This document shows positions 22,851 to 33,607 of a stretch of 64,000 bases of DNA, one piece after another (position 1 is the stretch's first letter; every line of letters starts with the position of its first letter). The notes below the pieces were generated by a model. It saw nothing but the letters and a program-made list of their open reading frames with translations, made no database searches and was not told the DNA's origin. Origin of the DNA: Candidatus Pantoea gossypiicola. Its GTDB lineage: Bacteria > Pseudomonadota > Gammaproteobacteria > Enterobacterales > Enterobacteriaceae. The stretch is from contig NZ_VWVM01000014.1 in assembly GCF_008632075.1 (NCBI RefSeq), forward strand, positions 1-64,000, read 5' to 3'. Position numbers and translations under genes: made by a program.

Positions 22851-25226
22851 ATGAAAAAACATATACCTACTCTGCTGGCCACACTGATCGGCGCAGCCAT
22901 TAGCCAGCAAGCCTTTGCCGACGATTTGATGTCGCAGTGTATGTTAGGCGTGCCGAGTTACAACCGCCCGCTGGTGAACGGTAATACGAACCAGCTGCCT
23001 GTCACTATTCACTCTGATGCCGCGAAAGGGAACTATCCCGATGATGCGGTCTTCACCGGCAATGTAAACATTGAGCAGGGCAACAGCCGTATGCAGGCGG
23101 ATGAGGTTCAGCTTCATCAGCGTCAGCAGGATGGCCAGACTGCGCCAGTGCGTACCGTCGATGCCCTGGGTAATGTGCACTACGATGACAACCAGGTCAT
23201 CCTGAAAGGTCCTAAAGCCTGGTCAAACCTCAACACCAAAGATACCAACGTCTGGAATGGTCAGTACCAGATGGTGGATCGTCAGGGACGCGGCACCGCC
23301 GATCAGATGAAGCTGCGCGGCGATAACCGCTACACGATTCTGGAAAATGGCTCCTTTACTTCCTGTCTGCCTGGCTCCAACAGCTGGAGCGTTGTGGGTT
23401 CAGAAGTGATCCAGGACCGTGAAGAAGAAGTGGCGGAGATCTGGAACGCCCGCTTTAAGCTCGGTTCCGTTCCGGTGTTCTACAGCCCCTACCTGCAGTT
23501 ACCGATTGGCGATCGTCGCCGGTCCGGTTTCCTGATCCCGAACGCAAAATATGGCAGTAATAATGGCTTCGAGTTCATTCTGCCCTATTACTGGAACATC
23601 GCGCCGCAGGCCGATGCGACCATCACGCCGCACTACATCAGTAAGCGCGGCATGAAGTTTGAAAATGAATTCCGTTATCTGACCACGCTGGGTGCCGGTC
23701 TGATGGAATTCGACTACCTCGGCTCCGATAAACAGTACGACAACGACAAAGCGCTGCGCGGCATCGCCGAAAATGACAGCTCCGATCGCTGGCTCTTCTA
23801 CTGGCGTCATGCGGGTGTTTATGACCAGCACTGGCGTTTCAGCGCGGACTACACCAAGGTCAGCGACAAATATTACTTCAACGATCTCGACTCGAAGTAC
23901 TACAGCTCGACTGACAACTACGCCACGCAGAAATTCAGCATTGGCTATGCCGACACTAACTGGGACGCCACGCTCTCCACCAAAGATTTCCAGGTATTCG
24001 GCAATAACAGCAGCAATAACGTCTACCGCGCGATGCCGCAGCTGGACGTTAATCTCTATCAGAACGATATTGGCCCGTTTGATGGCCGGATCTATGCTCA
24101 GGCGGTGAAATTTACCAACGTCAGCGATCGCTATCCTGAAGCGACCCGTTTGCACATTGAGCCGACGCTGAACCTGCCGCTGTCAAACGGCTGGGCCAGT
24201 CTGGATACCGAAGCGAAGTTCCTGGCGACCCACTATCAGCAGACTGACGTTGATTACTATAACAACGCAGCCAATGGCCTCAGGGGTGATAAGAGCGGCG
24301 AACTGGATGAATCGGTCAACCGTACCCTGCCGCAGTTTAAAGTGGATGGACGGCTGGTGTTTGACCGCGATATGAACTCTGCTGCGGGCTATACCCAGAC
24401 GCTGGAACCGCGCGTGCAGTACCTGTATATCCCGTATCGTAATCAGAGCAACATCTATCCCTACGACTCAACATTGCTGCAAACCGACTACACCGGTCTG
24501 TTCCGCGACCGTACTTATAGCGGGCTGGATCGCATCGCGTCAGCCAATGAAGTGGCTACCGGTGTCACCTCGCGTATTTATGATACCGATCTTGTTGAAC
24601 GTTTTAACGTTTCTGTGGGTCAAATCTACTCGTTTACCCCTTCTCGTACTGGTGTGAATCAAACCAGTAAAGAAGATGATACCGGCAGCCTGATTTGGGC
24701 TGGTGATACATACTGGAAAATCAGCGATCGCTGGGGCGTCAGAGGTGGACTGCAATATGACACCAAACTCGACAACGTCTCCCAGGGCAATACCGTACTG
24801 GAATACCGTCGTGATGCCGACCGCATGGTACAGCTGAGCTACCGTTACAGCAGCCCGGAATATGTGGCAACGGCGCTGAATAACAGTGCGCTGGTGACAA
24901 ATCCTATCTACAAAAACGGGATTTCACAGGTGGGCACTACGGCAAGCTGGCCGATTGCGGATGCATGGTCCGTGGTAGGTGCTTACTACTACGATACCCG
25001 CAACACGCGTCCGGCGTCGCAACTGGTTGGACTGCAATACAGCTCATGCTGTTACGCGATCCGGGTCGGTTACGAACGCAAAATTAACGGCTGGGAAAAC
25101 AACGACAGTAAATATGACAACCAAATCTCATTCAACATTGAGCTGCGTGGCCTGAGTCCTAACTATGGCTTAGGCACCAACGATATGCTGCGTCAGGGCA
25201 TTATTCCTTACCAGCCCGCTTTCTGA
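22851..25226 (+). CDS. lptD: LPS-assembly outer-membrane protein
   Basis: This 791-residue essential protein forms the outer-membrane translocon that inserts LPS, with the lipoprotein LptE. A signal peptide (residues 1-23, ending QQAFA) precedes DDLMSQC. The N-terminal OstA-like domain is followed by a 26-strand beta-barrel. The conserved cysteines for the two disulfides are in [15 protein letters not shown] and SSCCYA. The start [14 protein letters not shown] matches E. coli, although no strong ribosome site is visible. Codons around 24580-24725 look less GC-rich than the rest. Operon partners are surA, pdxA, rsmA, apaG and apaH. Confidence 0.96.
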   Translation: MKKHIPTLLATLIGAAISQQAFADDLMSQCMLGVPSYNRPLVNGNTNQLPVTIHSDAAKGNYPDDAVFTGNVNIEQGNSRMQADEVQLHQRQQDGQTAPVRTVDALGNVHYDDNQVILKGPKAWSNLNTKDTNVWNGQYQMVDRQGRGTADQMKLRGDNRYTILENGSFTSCLPGSNSWSVVGSEVIQDREEEVAEIWNARFKLGSVPVFYSPYLQLPIGDRRRSGFLIPNAKYGSNNGFEFILPYYWNIAPQADATITPHYISKRGMKFENEFRYLTTLGAGLMEFDYLGSDKQYDNDKALRGIAENDSSDRWLFYWRHAGVYDQHWRFSADYTKVSDKYYFNDLDSKYYSSTDNYATQKFSIGYADTNWDATLSTKDFQVFGNNSSNNVYRAMPQLDVNLYQNDIGPFDGRIYAQAVKFTNVSDRYPEATRLHIEPTLNLPLSNGWASLDTEAKFLATHYQQTDVDYYNNAANGLRGDKSGELDESVNRTLPQFKVDGRLVFDRDMNSAAGYTQTLEPRVQYLYIPYRNQSNIYPYDSTLLQTDYTGLFRDRTYSGLDRIASANEVATGVTSRIYDTDLVERFNVSVGQIYSFTPSRTGVNQTSKEDDTGSLIWAGDTYWKISDRWGVRGGLQYDTKLDNVSQGNTVLEYRRDADRMVQLSYRYSSPEYVATALNNSALVTNPIYKNGISQVGTTASWPIADAWSVVGAYYYDTRNTRPASQLVGLQYSSCCYAIRVGYERKINGWENNDSKYDNQISFNIELRGLSPNYGLGTNDMLRQGIIPYQPAF

Positions 25227-25280
25227 TGTTGTGATGTTTGACAGGCAATCCCGCAGTGCGGAACCAACAATGGATAAAGT

Positions 25281-26576
25281 ATGAAGAACTGGAGAATGCT
25301 GATTCTTGGTGTGGCAATCAGTGCCAACACCGCGTTCGCAGCACCACAAGTCGTTGATAAAGTTGCAGCCGTGGTCAATAACGGCGTGGTTCTTGAGAGT
25401 GACGTGGACGGCATGATGGGCACGGTTAAATCTCAGGCCCAGCAGGCAGGCCAGCAGTTGCCGGATGATAAAACGTTGCGCCATCAGATTCTGGAACGTC
25501 AGATCATGGACAACATCATTCTGCAGATGGGTGAAAAAGCAGGGATCCAGATCAGCGACGAGCAACTGGACCAGGCGATTCAGAACATTGCTGCGCAGAA
25601 CCGCATGAGCCTTGATCAGCTGCGCAGCCGTCTGGCTTATGACGGCATGAACTACAGCGTTTATCGTTCTCAGATCCGTAAAGAGATGACCATTGCTGAA
25701 GTGCGCAATAACGAAGTGCGTCGTCGCGTCACCATTCTGCCGCAGGAAGTCGATACGCTGGCTGCTCAGATCGGCTCTCAGAACAGTCAGGGCACCGAAC
25801 TGAACGTCAGCCATATTCTGCTGCCGCTGCCGGAAAACCCGACACAGCAGCAGGTTGATGAGCAGGAAACGCTGGCGAAACAGCTGGTTGGCGAGCTGAA
25901 AAATGGCGCTGACTTCGGCAAGATGGCCGTAACCTACTCTGCTGACTCTCAGGCGCTGAAAGGCGGCAATATGGGCTGGGGTAAAATCGAAGAGTTACCA
26001 ACCCTGTTTGCGCAGGCGCTGGCGACCGCGAAAAAAGGCGATATTGTCGGCCCCGTTCGCTCAGGTGTCGGTTTCCATATCCTGAAAGTGAACGACCTGC
26101 GTGGCGAGAGCAAAAATGTCTCTGTCACCGAAGTGCATTCGCGTCACATTCTGCTGAAGCCATCGCCGATTCTCACGGATGAACAGGCACGCGCGCAGCT
26201 GGAACAGATCGCAGCTGACATCCGCAGCGGCAAAACCACTTTCGCCGCGGCGGCCAAACAGTACTCTGATGATCCGGGTTCGGCGAACCAGGGTGGCGAT
26301 CTCGGCTGGACCTCTCCGGAAGTCTTTGATCCGGCGTTTCGTGACGCACTGCTGCGCCTGAAGAAAGGTCAGACGAGTCAGCCGGTCCACTCCTCTTTCG
26401 GCTGGCATCTGATTCAGTTGCTGGATACCCGTCAGGTGGATAAAACCGATGCAGCCCAGAAAGAGCGTGCTTACCGTATGCTGTTTAACCGTAAGTTCGC
26501 AGAAGAAGCACAGACCTGGATGCAGGAACAACGCGCCAGTGCCTACGTGAAGATTCTGGATGGCAATGCGCAGTAA
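25281..26576 (+). CDS. surA: Periplasmic chaperone and prolyl isomerase
   Basis: This 431-residue periplasmic chaperone escorts outer-membrane proteins, including LptD, to the Bam complex. A signal peptide (about residues 1-20, ANTAFA) is followed by the N-terminal chaperone domain and two parvulin PPIase domains (about 175-270 and 285-385, each with SHILL/SRHILL and GGxxGW). The C-terminal helix completes the chaperone. It lies 54 bases after lptD, and the client-chaperone pairing is conserved in E. coli. Confidence 0.96.
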   Translation: MKNWRMLILGVAISANTAFAAPQVVDKVAAVVNNGVVLESDVDGMMGTVKSQAQQAGQQLPDDKTLRHQILERQIMDNIILQMGEKAGIQISDEQLDQAIQNIAAQNRMSLDQLRSRLAYDGMNYSVYRSQIRKEMTIAEVRNNEVRRRVTILPQEVDTLAAQIGSQNSQGTELNVSHILLPLPENPTQQQVDEQETLAKQLVGELKNGADFGKMAVTYSADSQALKGGNMGWGKIEELPTLFAQALATAKKGDIVGPVRSGVGFHILKVNDLRGESKNVSVTEVHSRHILLKPSPILTDEQARAQLEQIAADIRSGKTTFAAAAKQYSDDPGSANQGGDLGWTSPEVFDPAFRDALLRLKKGQTSQPVHSSFGWHLIQLLDTRQVDKTDAAQKERAYRMLFNRKFAEEAQTWMQEQRASAYVKILDGNAQ

Positions 26577-27558
26577 CGCCCGTGTAGTGATCACCCCCGG
26601 CGAACCTGCCGGGATTGGTCCCGATCTTACCGTTCAGCTGGCCCAGCAGTCGTGGCCGGTTGAACTGGTCGTCTGCGCCTCACCTGCCCTGTTGCAGCAG
26701 CGTGCGGCAAAACTCGGTTTACCGCTGACCCTGCGTCCCTATCAGCCTGGCGTGGCAGCATTGCCACAGCAGGCGGGTACACTGACTATCCTGCCTGTTG
26801 AAACGGCAGAGACGGTCACGCCCGGCGAGCTCTGCGTCGCCAACAGCGACTATGTATTGGCTACGCTGGCACGCGCCTGTGACGGTTGTCTCGACGGTGA
26901 ATTTGCTGCCCTGATAACCGGCCCGGTACATAAAGGTGTTATTAATGATGCCGGTATTGCCTTCACCGGCCATACCGAATTCTTCGCCGATCGCGCAGGT
27001 GGCCATCGCGTAGTCATGATGCTGGCGACAGAAGCGTTGCGCGTCGCACTGGCGACTACGCATCTGCCGCTGAAAGATGTCCCCGCTGCGGTAACCCGCG
27101 ACTGTCTGCATGAAGTGATCACGATTCTGCATCGCGATCTGCAGCAGAAATTTGCCATTGCCGAGCCGCATATTTACGTCTGTGGTCTTAACCCTCATGC
27201 GGGTGAAAGCGGCCATATGGGACGTGAAGAGATCGACACCATCACGCCGGCACTCAATGAACTGCGTCAGCAGGGCATTAAACTGACCGGCCCACTGCCT
27301 GCGGATACGCTGTTCCAGCCTAAATATCTGCAACATGCCGATGCGGTGCTGGCGATGTATCACGACCAGGGCCTGCCGGTACTGAAGTTTCAGGGGTTTG
27401 GCCGCGCGGTAAATATTACCCTGGGCCTGCCCTTTATCCGGACCTCCGTTGACCACGGCACCGCGCTTGAACTCGCCGGGCTGGGTCAGGCGGAACCGGG
27501 CAGCTTTATCACGGCGCTTAACCTCGCCATCACTATGATCAAGAGCAGTAATGAATAA
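26566..27558 (+). CDS. pdxA: 4-hydroxythreonine-4-phosphate dehydrogenase
   Basis: This 330-residue NAD-dependent enzyme acts in pyridoxal phosphate synthesis. Metal-binding histidines lie in TGHTEFF, NPHAGE and MYHDQG, and the C-terminus has [13 protein letters not shown]. Two ATGs compete. The one at 26566 matches the E. coli distance to RVVITPGEP and has GGA five bases upstream. The one at 26560 adds two residues. Both overlap the end of surA. The end overlaps rsmA by eight bases (ATGAATAA). Confidence 0.94.
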   Translation: MRSNARVVITPGEPAGIGPDLTVQLAQQSWPVELVVCASPALLQQRAAKLGLPLTLRPYQPGVAALPQQAGTLTILPVETAETVTPGELCVANSDYVLATLARACDGCLDGEFAALITGPVHKGVINDAGIAFTGHTEFFADRAGGHRVVMMLATEALRVALATTHLPLKDVPAAVTRDCLHEVITILHRDLQQKFAIAEPHIYVCGLNPHAGESGHMGREEIDTITPALNELRQQGIKLTGPLPADTLFQPKYLQHADAVLAMYHDQGLPVLKFQGFGRAVNITLGLPFIRTSVDHGTALELAGLGQAEPGSFITALNLAITMIKSSNE

Positions 27559-28372
27559 TCGCGTCCATCAGGGGCACTACGCCCGTAAACGTTTCGGGCA
27601 GAACTTCCTGAACGATCAGTACATTATCGACAGCATTGTCTCCGCCATTCATCCCCAGCGCGATGAAGCGCTGGTGGAGATCGGCCCTGGCCTCGGTGCC
27701 TTAACCGAGCCGGTGGGCGAACGCCTCGATAGCTTAACGGTGGTGGAGCTGGACCGCGATCTCGCGGCGCGTCTGCAAACGCATCCGTTCCTTGGCCCGA
27801 AACTGACCATCTTCCAGCAGGATGCCATGACCTTCGACTTCGCCGCGCTGGCGCAGGAGAGAGGCCAGCCGCTGCGGGTATTTGGTAACCTGCCTTACAA
27901 TATTTCGACCCCGCTGATGTTCCACCTTTTCAGCTATACTGGTTCGATCAAAGATATGCACTTCATGCTGCAGAAAGAGGTGGTCAACCGTCTGGTTGCC
28001 GGTCCGGGCAGTAAAGCATATGGCCGTCTGACGGTGATGGCGCAATATTACTGCCAGGTTATTCCTGTGCTGGAAGTGCCGCCACACGCCTTCACGCCGC
28101 CACCGAAAGTGGACTCGGCCGTAGTGCGTCTGGTGCCCTTTGCCGAGCCGCCGCATCCGGTCAGCGACGTGCGTATCCTGAGCCGTATCACGACAGAAGC
28201 CTTTGGTCAGCGCCGTAAAACATTGCGCAACAGCCTGAGCCACATGGTGGCTGCCGGTGCACTGGAAGAGTTATCCATAGATCCAACCCTGCGTGCCGAG
28301 AACGTCTCTGTCGCGCAATATTGTCAGCTGGCAAACTGGCTGGCTAATCATCAGGGAAAATCGCAGGAGTAA
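27551..28372 (+). CDS. rsmA: 16S rRNA dimethyladenosine transferase
   Basis: RsmA (KsgA), 273 residues, dimethylates A1518 and A1519 of 16S rRNA in late small-subunit maturation. The SAM-binding loop is [11 protein letters not shown] and the catalytic motif IV is NLPYNIST. The N-terminal [12 protein letters not shown] is diagnostic. It starts inside the end of pdxA (eight-base overlap), implying coupled translation. Confidence 0.96.
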   Translation: MNNRVHQGHYARKRFGQNFLNDQYIIDSIVSAIHPQRDEALVEIGPGLGALTEPVGERLDSLTVVELDRDLAARLQTHPFLGPKLTIFQQDAMTFDFAALAQERGQPLRVFGNLPYNISTPLMFHLFSYTGSIKDMHFMLQKEVVNRLVAGPGSKAYGRLTVMAQYYCQVIPVLEVPPHAFTPPPKVDSAVVRLVPFAEPPHPVSDVRILSRITTEAFGQRRKTLRNSLSHMVAAGALEELSIDPTLRAENVSVAQYCQLANWLANHQGKSQE

Positions 28373-28375
28373 GTC

Positions 28376-28753
28376 ATGAGTGAAACGGCCCGCGTCTCCG
28401 TCCATGTGCAAAGCCAGTACGTTGCCTCACAATCCTCACCGGATGAGGATCGCTACGTCTTCGCCTATACCATTACGATACGCAATCTGGGCCGTTCCGC
28501 TGTGCAACTGCTGGGACGTTACTGGCTGATTACCAACGGTAACGGCCGCGAAACGGAAGTTCAGGGCGAAGGCGTGGTCGGTGAACAGCCGTTTATTGCG
28601 CCTGGTAATGAATTTCAGTACACCAGCGGTGCGGTGATCGAAACGCCGATGGGCACCATGCAGGGACATTACGTGATGGTCGACGATCAGGGCGATACCT
28701 TCCACGTCGAGATCCCGGTGTTCCGCCTCGCCATTCAGACCCACATTCACTGA
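28376..28753 (+). CDS. apaG: ApaG protein
   Basis: This 125-residue protein has a single fibronectin-III-like ApaG domain, with the conserved [22 protein letters not shown] stretch. Its molecular role in bacteria is not established; it is always found near rsmA and apaH. It starts three bases after rsmA ends. Confidence 0.95.
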   Translation: MSETARVSVHVQSQYVASQSSPDEDRYVFAYTITIRNLGRSAVQLLGRYWLITNGNGRETEVQGEGVVGEQPFIAPGNEFQYTSGAVIETPMGTMQGHYVMVDDQGDTFHVEIPVFRLAIQTHIH

Positions 28754-28766
28754 TTTTCACGCCTTT

Positions 28767-28784
28767 TGCCCGATACGTCGGGCA
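28767..28784. other. Hairpin between apaG and apaH
   Basis: TGCCCGA (28767-28773) pairs perfectly with TCGGGCA (28778-28784) around a TACG loop, in the 53-base apaG-apaH spacer. There is no T tract, so it is more likely a processing or stability element than a terminator. Confidence 0.5.
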
Positions 28785-28806
28785 CATTCCCGATGGATAA
28801 AACGTT

Positions 28807-29664
28807 ATGAGCACATACCTGATTGGCGACGTCCATGGTTGCTACGATGAATTACGTGCCTTGCTGCAGCAGGTCGATTTCAATCCCGAGCAGGATACGC
28901 TGTGGCTGACCGGCGACCTGGTGGCGCGCGGTCCTGGCTCACTGGAGGTCCTGCGCTATGTGAAGTCACTGGGCGACGCCGTGCGCCTGGTGCTGGGCAA
29001 CCACGATTTACATCTGCTGGCAGTCTATGCCGGGATCAGCCGTAACAAGCCTAAAGATCGTCTCACCACCCTGCTGGAAGCGGACGATGCAGACGAGCTG
29101 ATCAACTGGCTGCGCCGCCAGCCGCTGTTACAGGTTGATGAAGAGAAAAAACTGGTGATGGGCCACGCCGGTATCACGCCGCAGTGGGATATTGAGACTG
29201 CGAAAAAGTGTGCACGTGAAGTTGAAGCGGTGCTCGCCAGCGACAGCTATCCGCTGTTCCTGGATGCCATGTATGGCGACATGCCGAACAACTGGAGTGA
29301 AGATCTGACTGGCCTGGCGCGTCTGCGCTTCAGCACCAATGCCTTTACCCGTATGCGTTACTGCTTCCCCAACGGCCAGCTGGACATGATCTGTAAAGAT
29401 GCCCCTGAATCCGCCCTTCCGCCGCTGAAACCCTGGTTTAACATTGAGGGACCGGTCGCACGTGACTACACCATCGTGTTTGGTCACTGGGCTTCACTGG
29501 AAGGCAAAGGTACGCCAGAGGGGATTATCGGACTGGATACCGGCTGCTGCTGGGGCGGCGCGCTGACTCTGCTGCATTGGGAAGAGCAGCGCTATGTGGT
29601 TCAGCCCTCTAACCGCGAGAAAGCGCTCGACTCCAGCGACAGTCTGGCACCGCCTGCCTTATAA
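28807..29664 (+). CDS. apaH: Diadenosine tetraphosphatase, symmetrical
   Basis: This 285-residue metallophosphoesterase splits Ap4A into two ADP and also removes Np4 caps from RNA. The metal motifs are [10 protein letters not shown] (residues 7-16), GDLVARGP and GNHDLH, with a later GHAG. It is the last gene of the lptD-surA-pdxA-rsmA-apaG-apaH cluster, ended by the hairpin at 29669. Confidence 0.96.
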   Translation: MSTYLIGDVHGCYDELRALLQQVDFNPEQDTLWLTGDLVARGPGSLEVLRYVKSLGDAVRLVLGNHDLHLLAVYAGISRNKPKDRLTTLLEADDADELINWLRRQPLLQVDEEKKLVMGHAGITPQWDIETAKKCAREVEAVLASDSYPLFLDAMYGDMPNNWSEDLTGLARLRFSTNAFTRMRYCFPNGQLDMICKDAPESALPPLKPWFNIEGPVARDYTIVFGHWASLEGKGTPEGIIGLDTGCCWGGALTLLHWEEQRYVVQPSNREKALDSSDSLAPPAL

Positions 29665-29668
29665 CGGC

Positions 29669-29700
29669 GATGCTGGCCAGTCAGGCCAGCATCCTGTTTT
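29669..29700 (+). terminator. apaH terminator
   Basis: The stem GATGCTGGCC/GGCCAGCATC (29669-29678 with 29684-29693, loop AGTCA) is followed by CTGTTTT. It lies right after apaH and before the convergent phosphatase gene. Confidence 0.88.
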
Positions 29701-31582
29701 ATGCACCGATAATGCCGCCATCTTCGCGGGTGATCATGATCACCGACGAGCGTGGACGCGGGCTGTTATTGGGGAAGTGTGAGTCACCCTCTTCACCGGG
29801 ATGCTGCACATTCACGAATAGCGTTTTGTAGTCGGGCGTGAAGGTAATACCGGTAAGCTCGCACGATTTGGGGCCGACCATAAACCGGCGGATCTCCCCA
29901 CTGCCAGGATCCCCCACCAGCATCTGATTATTCCCCTGCCCCTGATAATCCTCTTTGTTACTGTACTTGCCATCGGTCAGGATCCACAAGCGCCCCTGCG
30001 CATCAAATCCCAGGCCATCCGGACTGTTGAAGGTGTTCTCCGCCGTGATATTAGGTGTGCCGCGATAGATCCCCTCGGGATGCGCTATCGGGTTGCCGCA
30101 CAACGCATAGATATCCCACTCAAAGGTCTGTGCCGTAGCATCGCCCTTCTCATCCCAGCGGATAATCTGACCGTAGATATTTTTGGGCCGCGGATTCGCC
30201 GCATTGACCGGCATGCCCTCATTGCCGCGCTTATTGTTGTTGGTCAGCGTGCAATAGGCACGGCCATCGTGCGGGTTAACGGCAATCCACTCGGGCCGGT
30301 CCATCCGCGTGGCGTTAACCACGTCGGCCGCAGCACGCGCATTGATCAGGACATCTGCCTGGCTGTTAAACCCCTTTTCCGGGGTGAGTCCATTTTCACC
30401 CCACTTCAGTGGCAGCCAGCGCCCGGTGCCTTTCAGCGGTGTACCCTGCGCATCGCCGTTGAACTGCGCCACATAGAGCGTGCCTTTATCCAGCAATCCC
30501 TGACTGGCTTTGGCATCATCCGGGATGACTTTGTCGTCGGAGACATATTTATAGATATATTCGCCGCGCTCATCGTCGCCCATGTAAACCACCAGTTGCC
30601 CGGTTTTCGCGACCGTCACAGCCGCGTTCTCGTGCTTAAAGCGGCCCAGCGCGGTACGTTTGACCGGCACGGCGTGAGGATCAAAGGGATCGATCTCGAC
30701 AATCCAGCCGTGGCGATTAAATTCGTTGGGATTTTTCGCGATATCGAAGCGGGGATCAAAGTCAGACCAGTTGCGCTCCGGCTCGGCAGCATTCAGGGTG
30801 TAACGCTTCTGCTGTGGGGTCGGGGTAAAGTCTGCCTGATGAGTGCCAAAATAGGTGTCGTAGTTCTCTTCACAGGTGAGATAAGTGCCCCACGGCGTTT
30901 TACCGTTGGCGCAGTTACCAAAGGTGCCCAGGACATGCATTCCCTGCGGGTCGGCGGCGGTCTTCAGCGCGTTATCACCTGCGGCCGGGCCGGAAAACCG
31001 CATAGGCGTATTGGCAGTAATGCGGCGGTTGTAGTCAGAAGGACGTACTACCTGCCAGCGATTATCGTCGCCCCGCTTCACTTCAACGATGGAGACGCCG
31101 TGTGCCGCCTGTGACTTCTTCACATCTTCCAGGCTGGTCGCTTTGCTGCCGCCGTGGGCAAATAGCGTCGGCTCGTTCACGTATTCATTGTTAATCGCCA
31201 TCACGCCTCGCTGGTCATCGATCGCGAAAAAGCTCATCCCATCGTTGTTGTCACCGAACTGCTTTTCCTGATCTTCCGCGCTATTGTTGCCGTGCGGATC
31301 AAACGCGGCCGCGCCATTCACCAGCGGATCCCCCCAGGAGATCAACACATCTGCACGATAGCCCGGTGCGACCACAACCTCATCGGCGGTTGACGCGGCA
31401 ATCGCCTGAAAGCCCAGCAGCAGACTGCCCGCGGGCTTCTCCTGCGCCAGTACGCTTCCTGAAAGCGTGAGGCTGCCGCTGAGAAAGCCGGTCAGCCCGA
31501 TCGCGCCGGAACCGGCAAGAAATTTACGGCGATATGGATCACGAAGGCGGTCAGTGCTTAAGGCGGAGAGTTCGGTTTTCAT
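29699..31582 (-). CDS. PhoX-family alkaline phosphatase, Tat-exported
   Basis: This 627-residue protein belongs to the PhoX (DUF839) family of secreted calcium/iron-dependent phosphatases. The N-terminus carries a twin-arginine signal (YRRKFLAG followed by a hydrophobic stretch and SGSVLA), so it should be exported folded to the periplasm. Internal sequence such as NNEYVNEPTLF, CANGKTPWGTYLTCEENY and NSPDGLGFD is typical of the family. It lies downstream of folA and has a strong Pho box 57-74 bases before its start. It is absent from this position in E. coli. No gene symbol is assigned because PhoX subfamilies vary. Confidence 0.88.
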   Translation of the reverse strand: MKTELSALSTDRLRDPYRRKFLAGSGAIGLTGFLSGSLTLSGSVLAQEKPAGSLLLGFQAIAASTADEVVVAPGYRADVLISWGDPLVNGAAAFDPHGNNSAEDQEKQFGDNNDGMSFFAIDDQRGVMAINNEYVNEPTLFAHGGSKATSLEDVKKSQAAHGVSIVEVKRGDDNRWQVVRPSDYNRRITANTPMRFSGPAAGDNALKTAADPQGMHVLGTFGNCANGKTPWGTYLTCEENYDTYFGTHQADFTPTPQQKRYTLNAAEPERNWSDFDPRFDIAKNPNEFNRHGWIVEIDPFDPHAVPVKRTALGRFKHENAAVTVAKTGQLVVYMGDDERGEYIYKYVSDDKVIPDDAKASQGLLDKGTLYVAQFNGDAQGTPLKGTGRWLPLKWGENGLTPEKGFNSQADVLINARAAADVVNATRMDRPEWIAVNPHDGRAYCTLTNNNKRGNEGMPVNAANPRPKNIYGQIIRWDEKGDATAQTFEWDIYALCGNPIAHPEGIYRGTPNITAENTFNSPDGLGFDAQGRLWILTDGKYSNKEDYQGQGNNQMLVGDPGSGEIRRFMVGPKSCELTGITFTPDYKTLFVNVQHPGEEGDSHFPNNSPRPRSSVIMITREDGGIIGA

Positions 31583-31638
31583 TATTGATTGCTTCCTTTA
31601 TGACGATCCCAGAAAAGAAGCAATGCTAATAAATAGAG

Positions 31639-31656
31639 ATGACAGCCAGGTTACAG
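31639..31656 (-). promoter_or_regulatory. Pho box upstream of the PhoX-like gene
   Basis: On the minus strand the site reads CTGTAAC-CTGG-CTGTCAT. This is two 7-bp PhoB half-sites separated by four bases. The second half-site is perfect against consensus CTGTCAT and the first differs at two positions. It lies in the folA-phosphatase gap, giving the phosphatase its own phosphate-starvation promoter. Confidence 0.78.
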
Positions 31657-31672
31657 CCAGGCGGGAAGAGGA

Positions 31673-32155
31673 TTAACGGCGACGGTCGAGGATCTCAAAA
31701 CAGTAGCTGTGAGAGTTCTGCTCATCAGCGTCGTGGAATTCGCTGAACGTGGACTGCCATTCGTCCGGCTCGTAATCCGGGAACTGCGTATCACCTTCTA
31801 CTTCCGCATCAATGTGCGTCAGATAGAGACGATCGGCACGCTTAAGCATCTGCTCATAGACACGTCCACCGCCAATCACCATGATCTCTTCTGCATCACC
31901 GGCTGCCTGTAACGCCTCATCCAGCGACGTAACCCAGGTCACGCCTTCTGTGGTGCCTGGCTTACTGCTGACAACGATGTTCAGTCGGCCAGGTAACGGA
32001 CGGCCAATGGATTCAAAGGTCAGTCGCCCCATAATCACCGGTTTCTTCAGCGTATTGCGCTTGAACCACGCCAGATCTGCAGGCAGGTCCCACGGCATGG
32101 CGTTCTCCATTCCAATAATGCGATCTGCTGCTAATGCCGCGATAAGACTAATCAT
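31673..32155 (-). CDS. folA: Dihydrofolate reductase
   Basis: This 160-residue NADPH-dependent enzyme makes tetrahydrofolate and is the trimethoprim target. The catalytic Asp27 is present ([10 protein letters not shown]), as are GRPLPGR and the [13 protein letters not shown] stretch. The ATG at 32155 gives the family start MISLIAALA; a GTG at 32164 would add three residues. Positions 45 and 47 read Leu and Phe (GRLTFESIG) rather than the His and Trp of E. coli. Confidence 0.95.
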   Translation of the reverse strand: MISLIAALAADRIIGMENAMPWDLPADLAWFKRNTLKKPVIMGRLTFESIGRPLPGRLNIVVSSKPGTTEGVTWVTSLDEALQAAGDAEEIMVIGGGRVYEQMLKRADRLYLTHIDAEVEGDTQFPDYEPDEWQSTFSEFHDADEQNSHSYCFEILDRRR

Positions 32156-32351
32156 GTTAACCACTCACTGAAAAAAATTGGCGCCATGATACGTAAAGGT
32201 GAAACTTTCGTCGATAGGAGGGAAGGTCTATTTGCGTAAAGCTTTTCATGACACCGTTTTTCGCGGCCTGTGCAGCGTTTTTCACCGCGTAATCGCGTCA
32301 GTTTGCCGCAGCACGCCAGCGATTTGCCTCAGGCTGGCACAAAAAGCGTGC

Positions 32352-32381
32352 GTAAAAGAAAACGGCTCCCGGAGGAGCCGT
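32352..32381 (-). terminator. Porin gene terminator
   Basis: The stem CGGCTCC/GGAGCCG (32363-32369 with 32374-32380) is followed on the minus strand by TTTTCTTTT. It lies just after the porin stop. Its 23-base core (32359-32381) is identical to that of the carB terminator. Confidence 0.88.
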
Positions 32382-32389
32382 CAGATTTA

Positions 32390-33529
32390 TCAGAAGTCGT
32401 AGCGCAGACGCACCAGATTCATATCACCCAGGTTATCGGTGCTTGAGGTAAAGACATGTTCGTAATCAACACGGAAACCGTAGTCGAGGAACAGCGTCAC
32501 ACCCAGACCGTTGTCGATGCGCTGGTAATCACGGCCAGTCGCATACTCAATGCGGTCACCCATGACATAAGGCTGGACGGCTTTCAGACCGTACTGCGCC
32601 ACCGGGATTTTGTAACCGGCGAAATATTCAATGCCCCATGCATCGCCAGCAAAGTAATCATGCACATCTTTGCGTTTGGTGGTCATGAAGTTCTGATACC
32701 AGCCACCACCGGCTGACAGCGTCCAGTTGCCTGGTGTCCAGCTCAGTGCGGTACCGTAGATGTTCTGGTCGTAATCGCGGCTGTCGCCGTTGTTCGGATT
32801 ACGCATCGCCGCGCGGGTGTAGTTCCACGCCGTGCCCCAGCTCAAATCCTCAGTGATGTGGTAATCCACGCCCAGTGAGCCGCCGCCTTTACGCTTATAG
32901 CGCAGGCCATTGCCTGGCAGATACTCGTTATCTTCGAACAGATAAGAAGCGTAGATATCCGCGTCGCCGAAGCTGTTTTTGTACTTCAGCTGCTTACGTG
33001 AACGGTAAGATCCGTCGTAGTCGCCATTAATACCGTTGCCCGGGGCCTGGCCGACCATATCGTAATCCCAGATATCGGTTTTCGCGCCTACGGTGTCATA
33101 GTAAACGCTGTTCTGCTGACCGAAGGTCAGCTGGCCCCAGGTCTTGCTTTTCAGACCGGTGTAAAGCTGGCGACGCGTAGTGTTATTGGCACCATCGGCA
33201 TAGTGACGATCCCAGCTGAAGACCGCCGGAATATTCACGCCCAGCTCGTAATAGCTGGTCCAGCTCACGTCATCAAACAGGTAGTAGTCAGCGCCAAAAC
33301 GGAAACGGGTGCCACCATCAAAACCGTCGCGCTTGTAAGATTTGTCATCCACGCCGGTCTGATGATTGACCTGAGCACGGATGCTGCCGCCAACATTCAG
33401 GGTAAGGCGGCTAAGTGGATCGCCTGCCTGCGGATCCTGTTTTAACAGGGTAATTTCCGCCTGGCTGGCGAAAGGAAGAGTAACCATCAGTGCAGCCACT
33501 GCACTCAGAGAAAAAGTACGCATTTTCAT
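32390..33529 (-). CDS. Outer-membrane porin
   Basis: This 379-residue protein has a signal peptide (residues 1-24, ending ASQA) and a mature part rich in alternating aromatic and polar strands. It ends in a terminal phenylalanine (RLRYDF), the Bam recognition signal of outer-membrane barrels. Strand-like segments such as RFRFGADYYLFDDVSWTSYY and GVDYHITEDLSWG support a general 16-strand porin. I do not recognise the subfamily or substrate. Two start codons two residues apart are possible, and neither has a clear ribosome site. It is not at this site in E. coli. An inverted repeat overlaps its probable promoter. Confidence 0.85.
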   Translation of the reverse strand: MKMRTFSLSAVAALMVTLPFASQAEITLLKQDPQAGDPLSRLTLNVGGSIRAQVNHQTGVDDKSYKRDGFDGGTRFRFGADYYLFDDVSWTSYYELGVNIPAVFSWDRHYADGANNTTRRQLYTGLKSKTWGQLTFGQQNSVYYDTVGAKTDIWDYDMVGQAPGNGINGDYDGSYRSRKQLKYKNSFGDADIYASYLFEDNEYLPGNGLRYKRKGGGSLGVDYHITEDLSWGTAWNYTRAAMRNPNNGDSRDYDQNIYGTALSWTPGNWTLSAGGGWYQNFMTTKRKDVHDYFAGDAWGIEYFAGYKIPVAQYGLKAVQPYVMGDRIEYATGRDYQRIDNGLGVTLFLDYGFRVDYEHVFTSSTDNLGDMNLVRLRYDF

Positions 33530-33607
33530 TTTTTATTTATGTCCTGATACGCTCCAGTGATGAGCGGCAGGCATAGTACTGGCGAAAAATCCGTACAGGA
33601 AGTGTTT

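Noticed and set aside
30080..31114. A 344-codon open frame antisense to the PhoX-like gene
   Set aside because: Composition is that of an antisense shadow, and the minus-strand gene has clear family motifs and a Tat signal.
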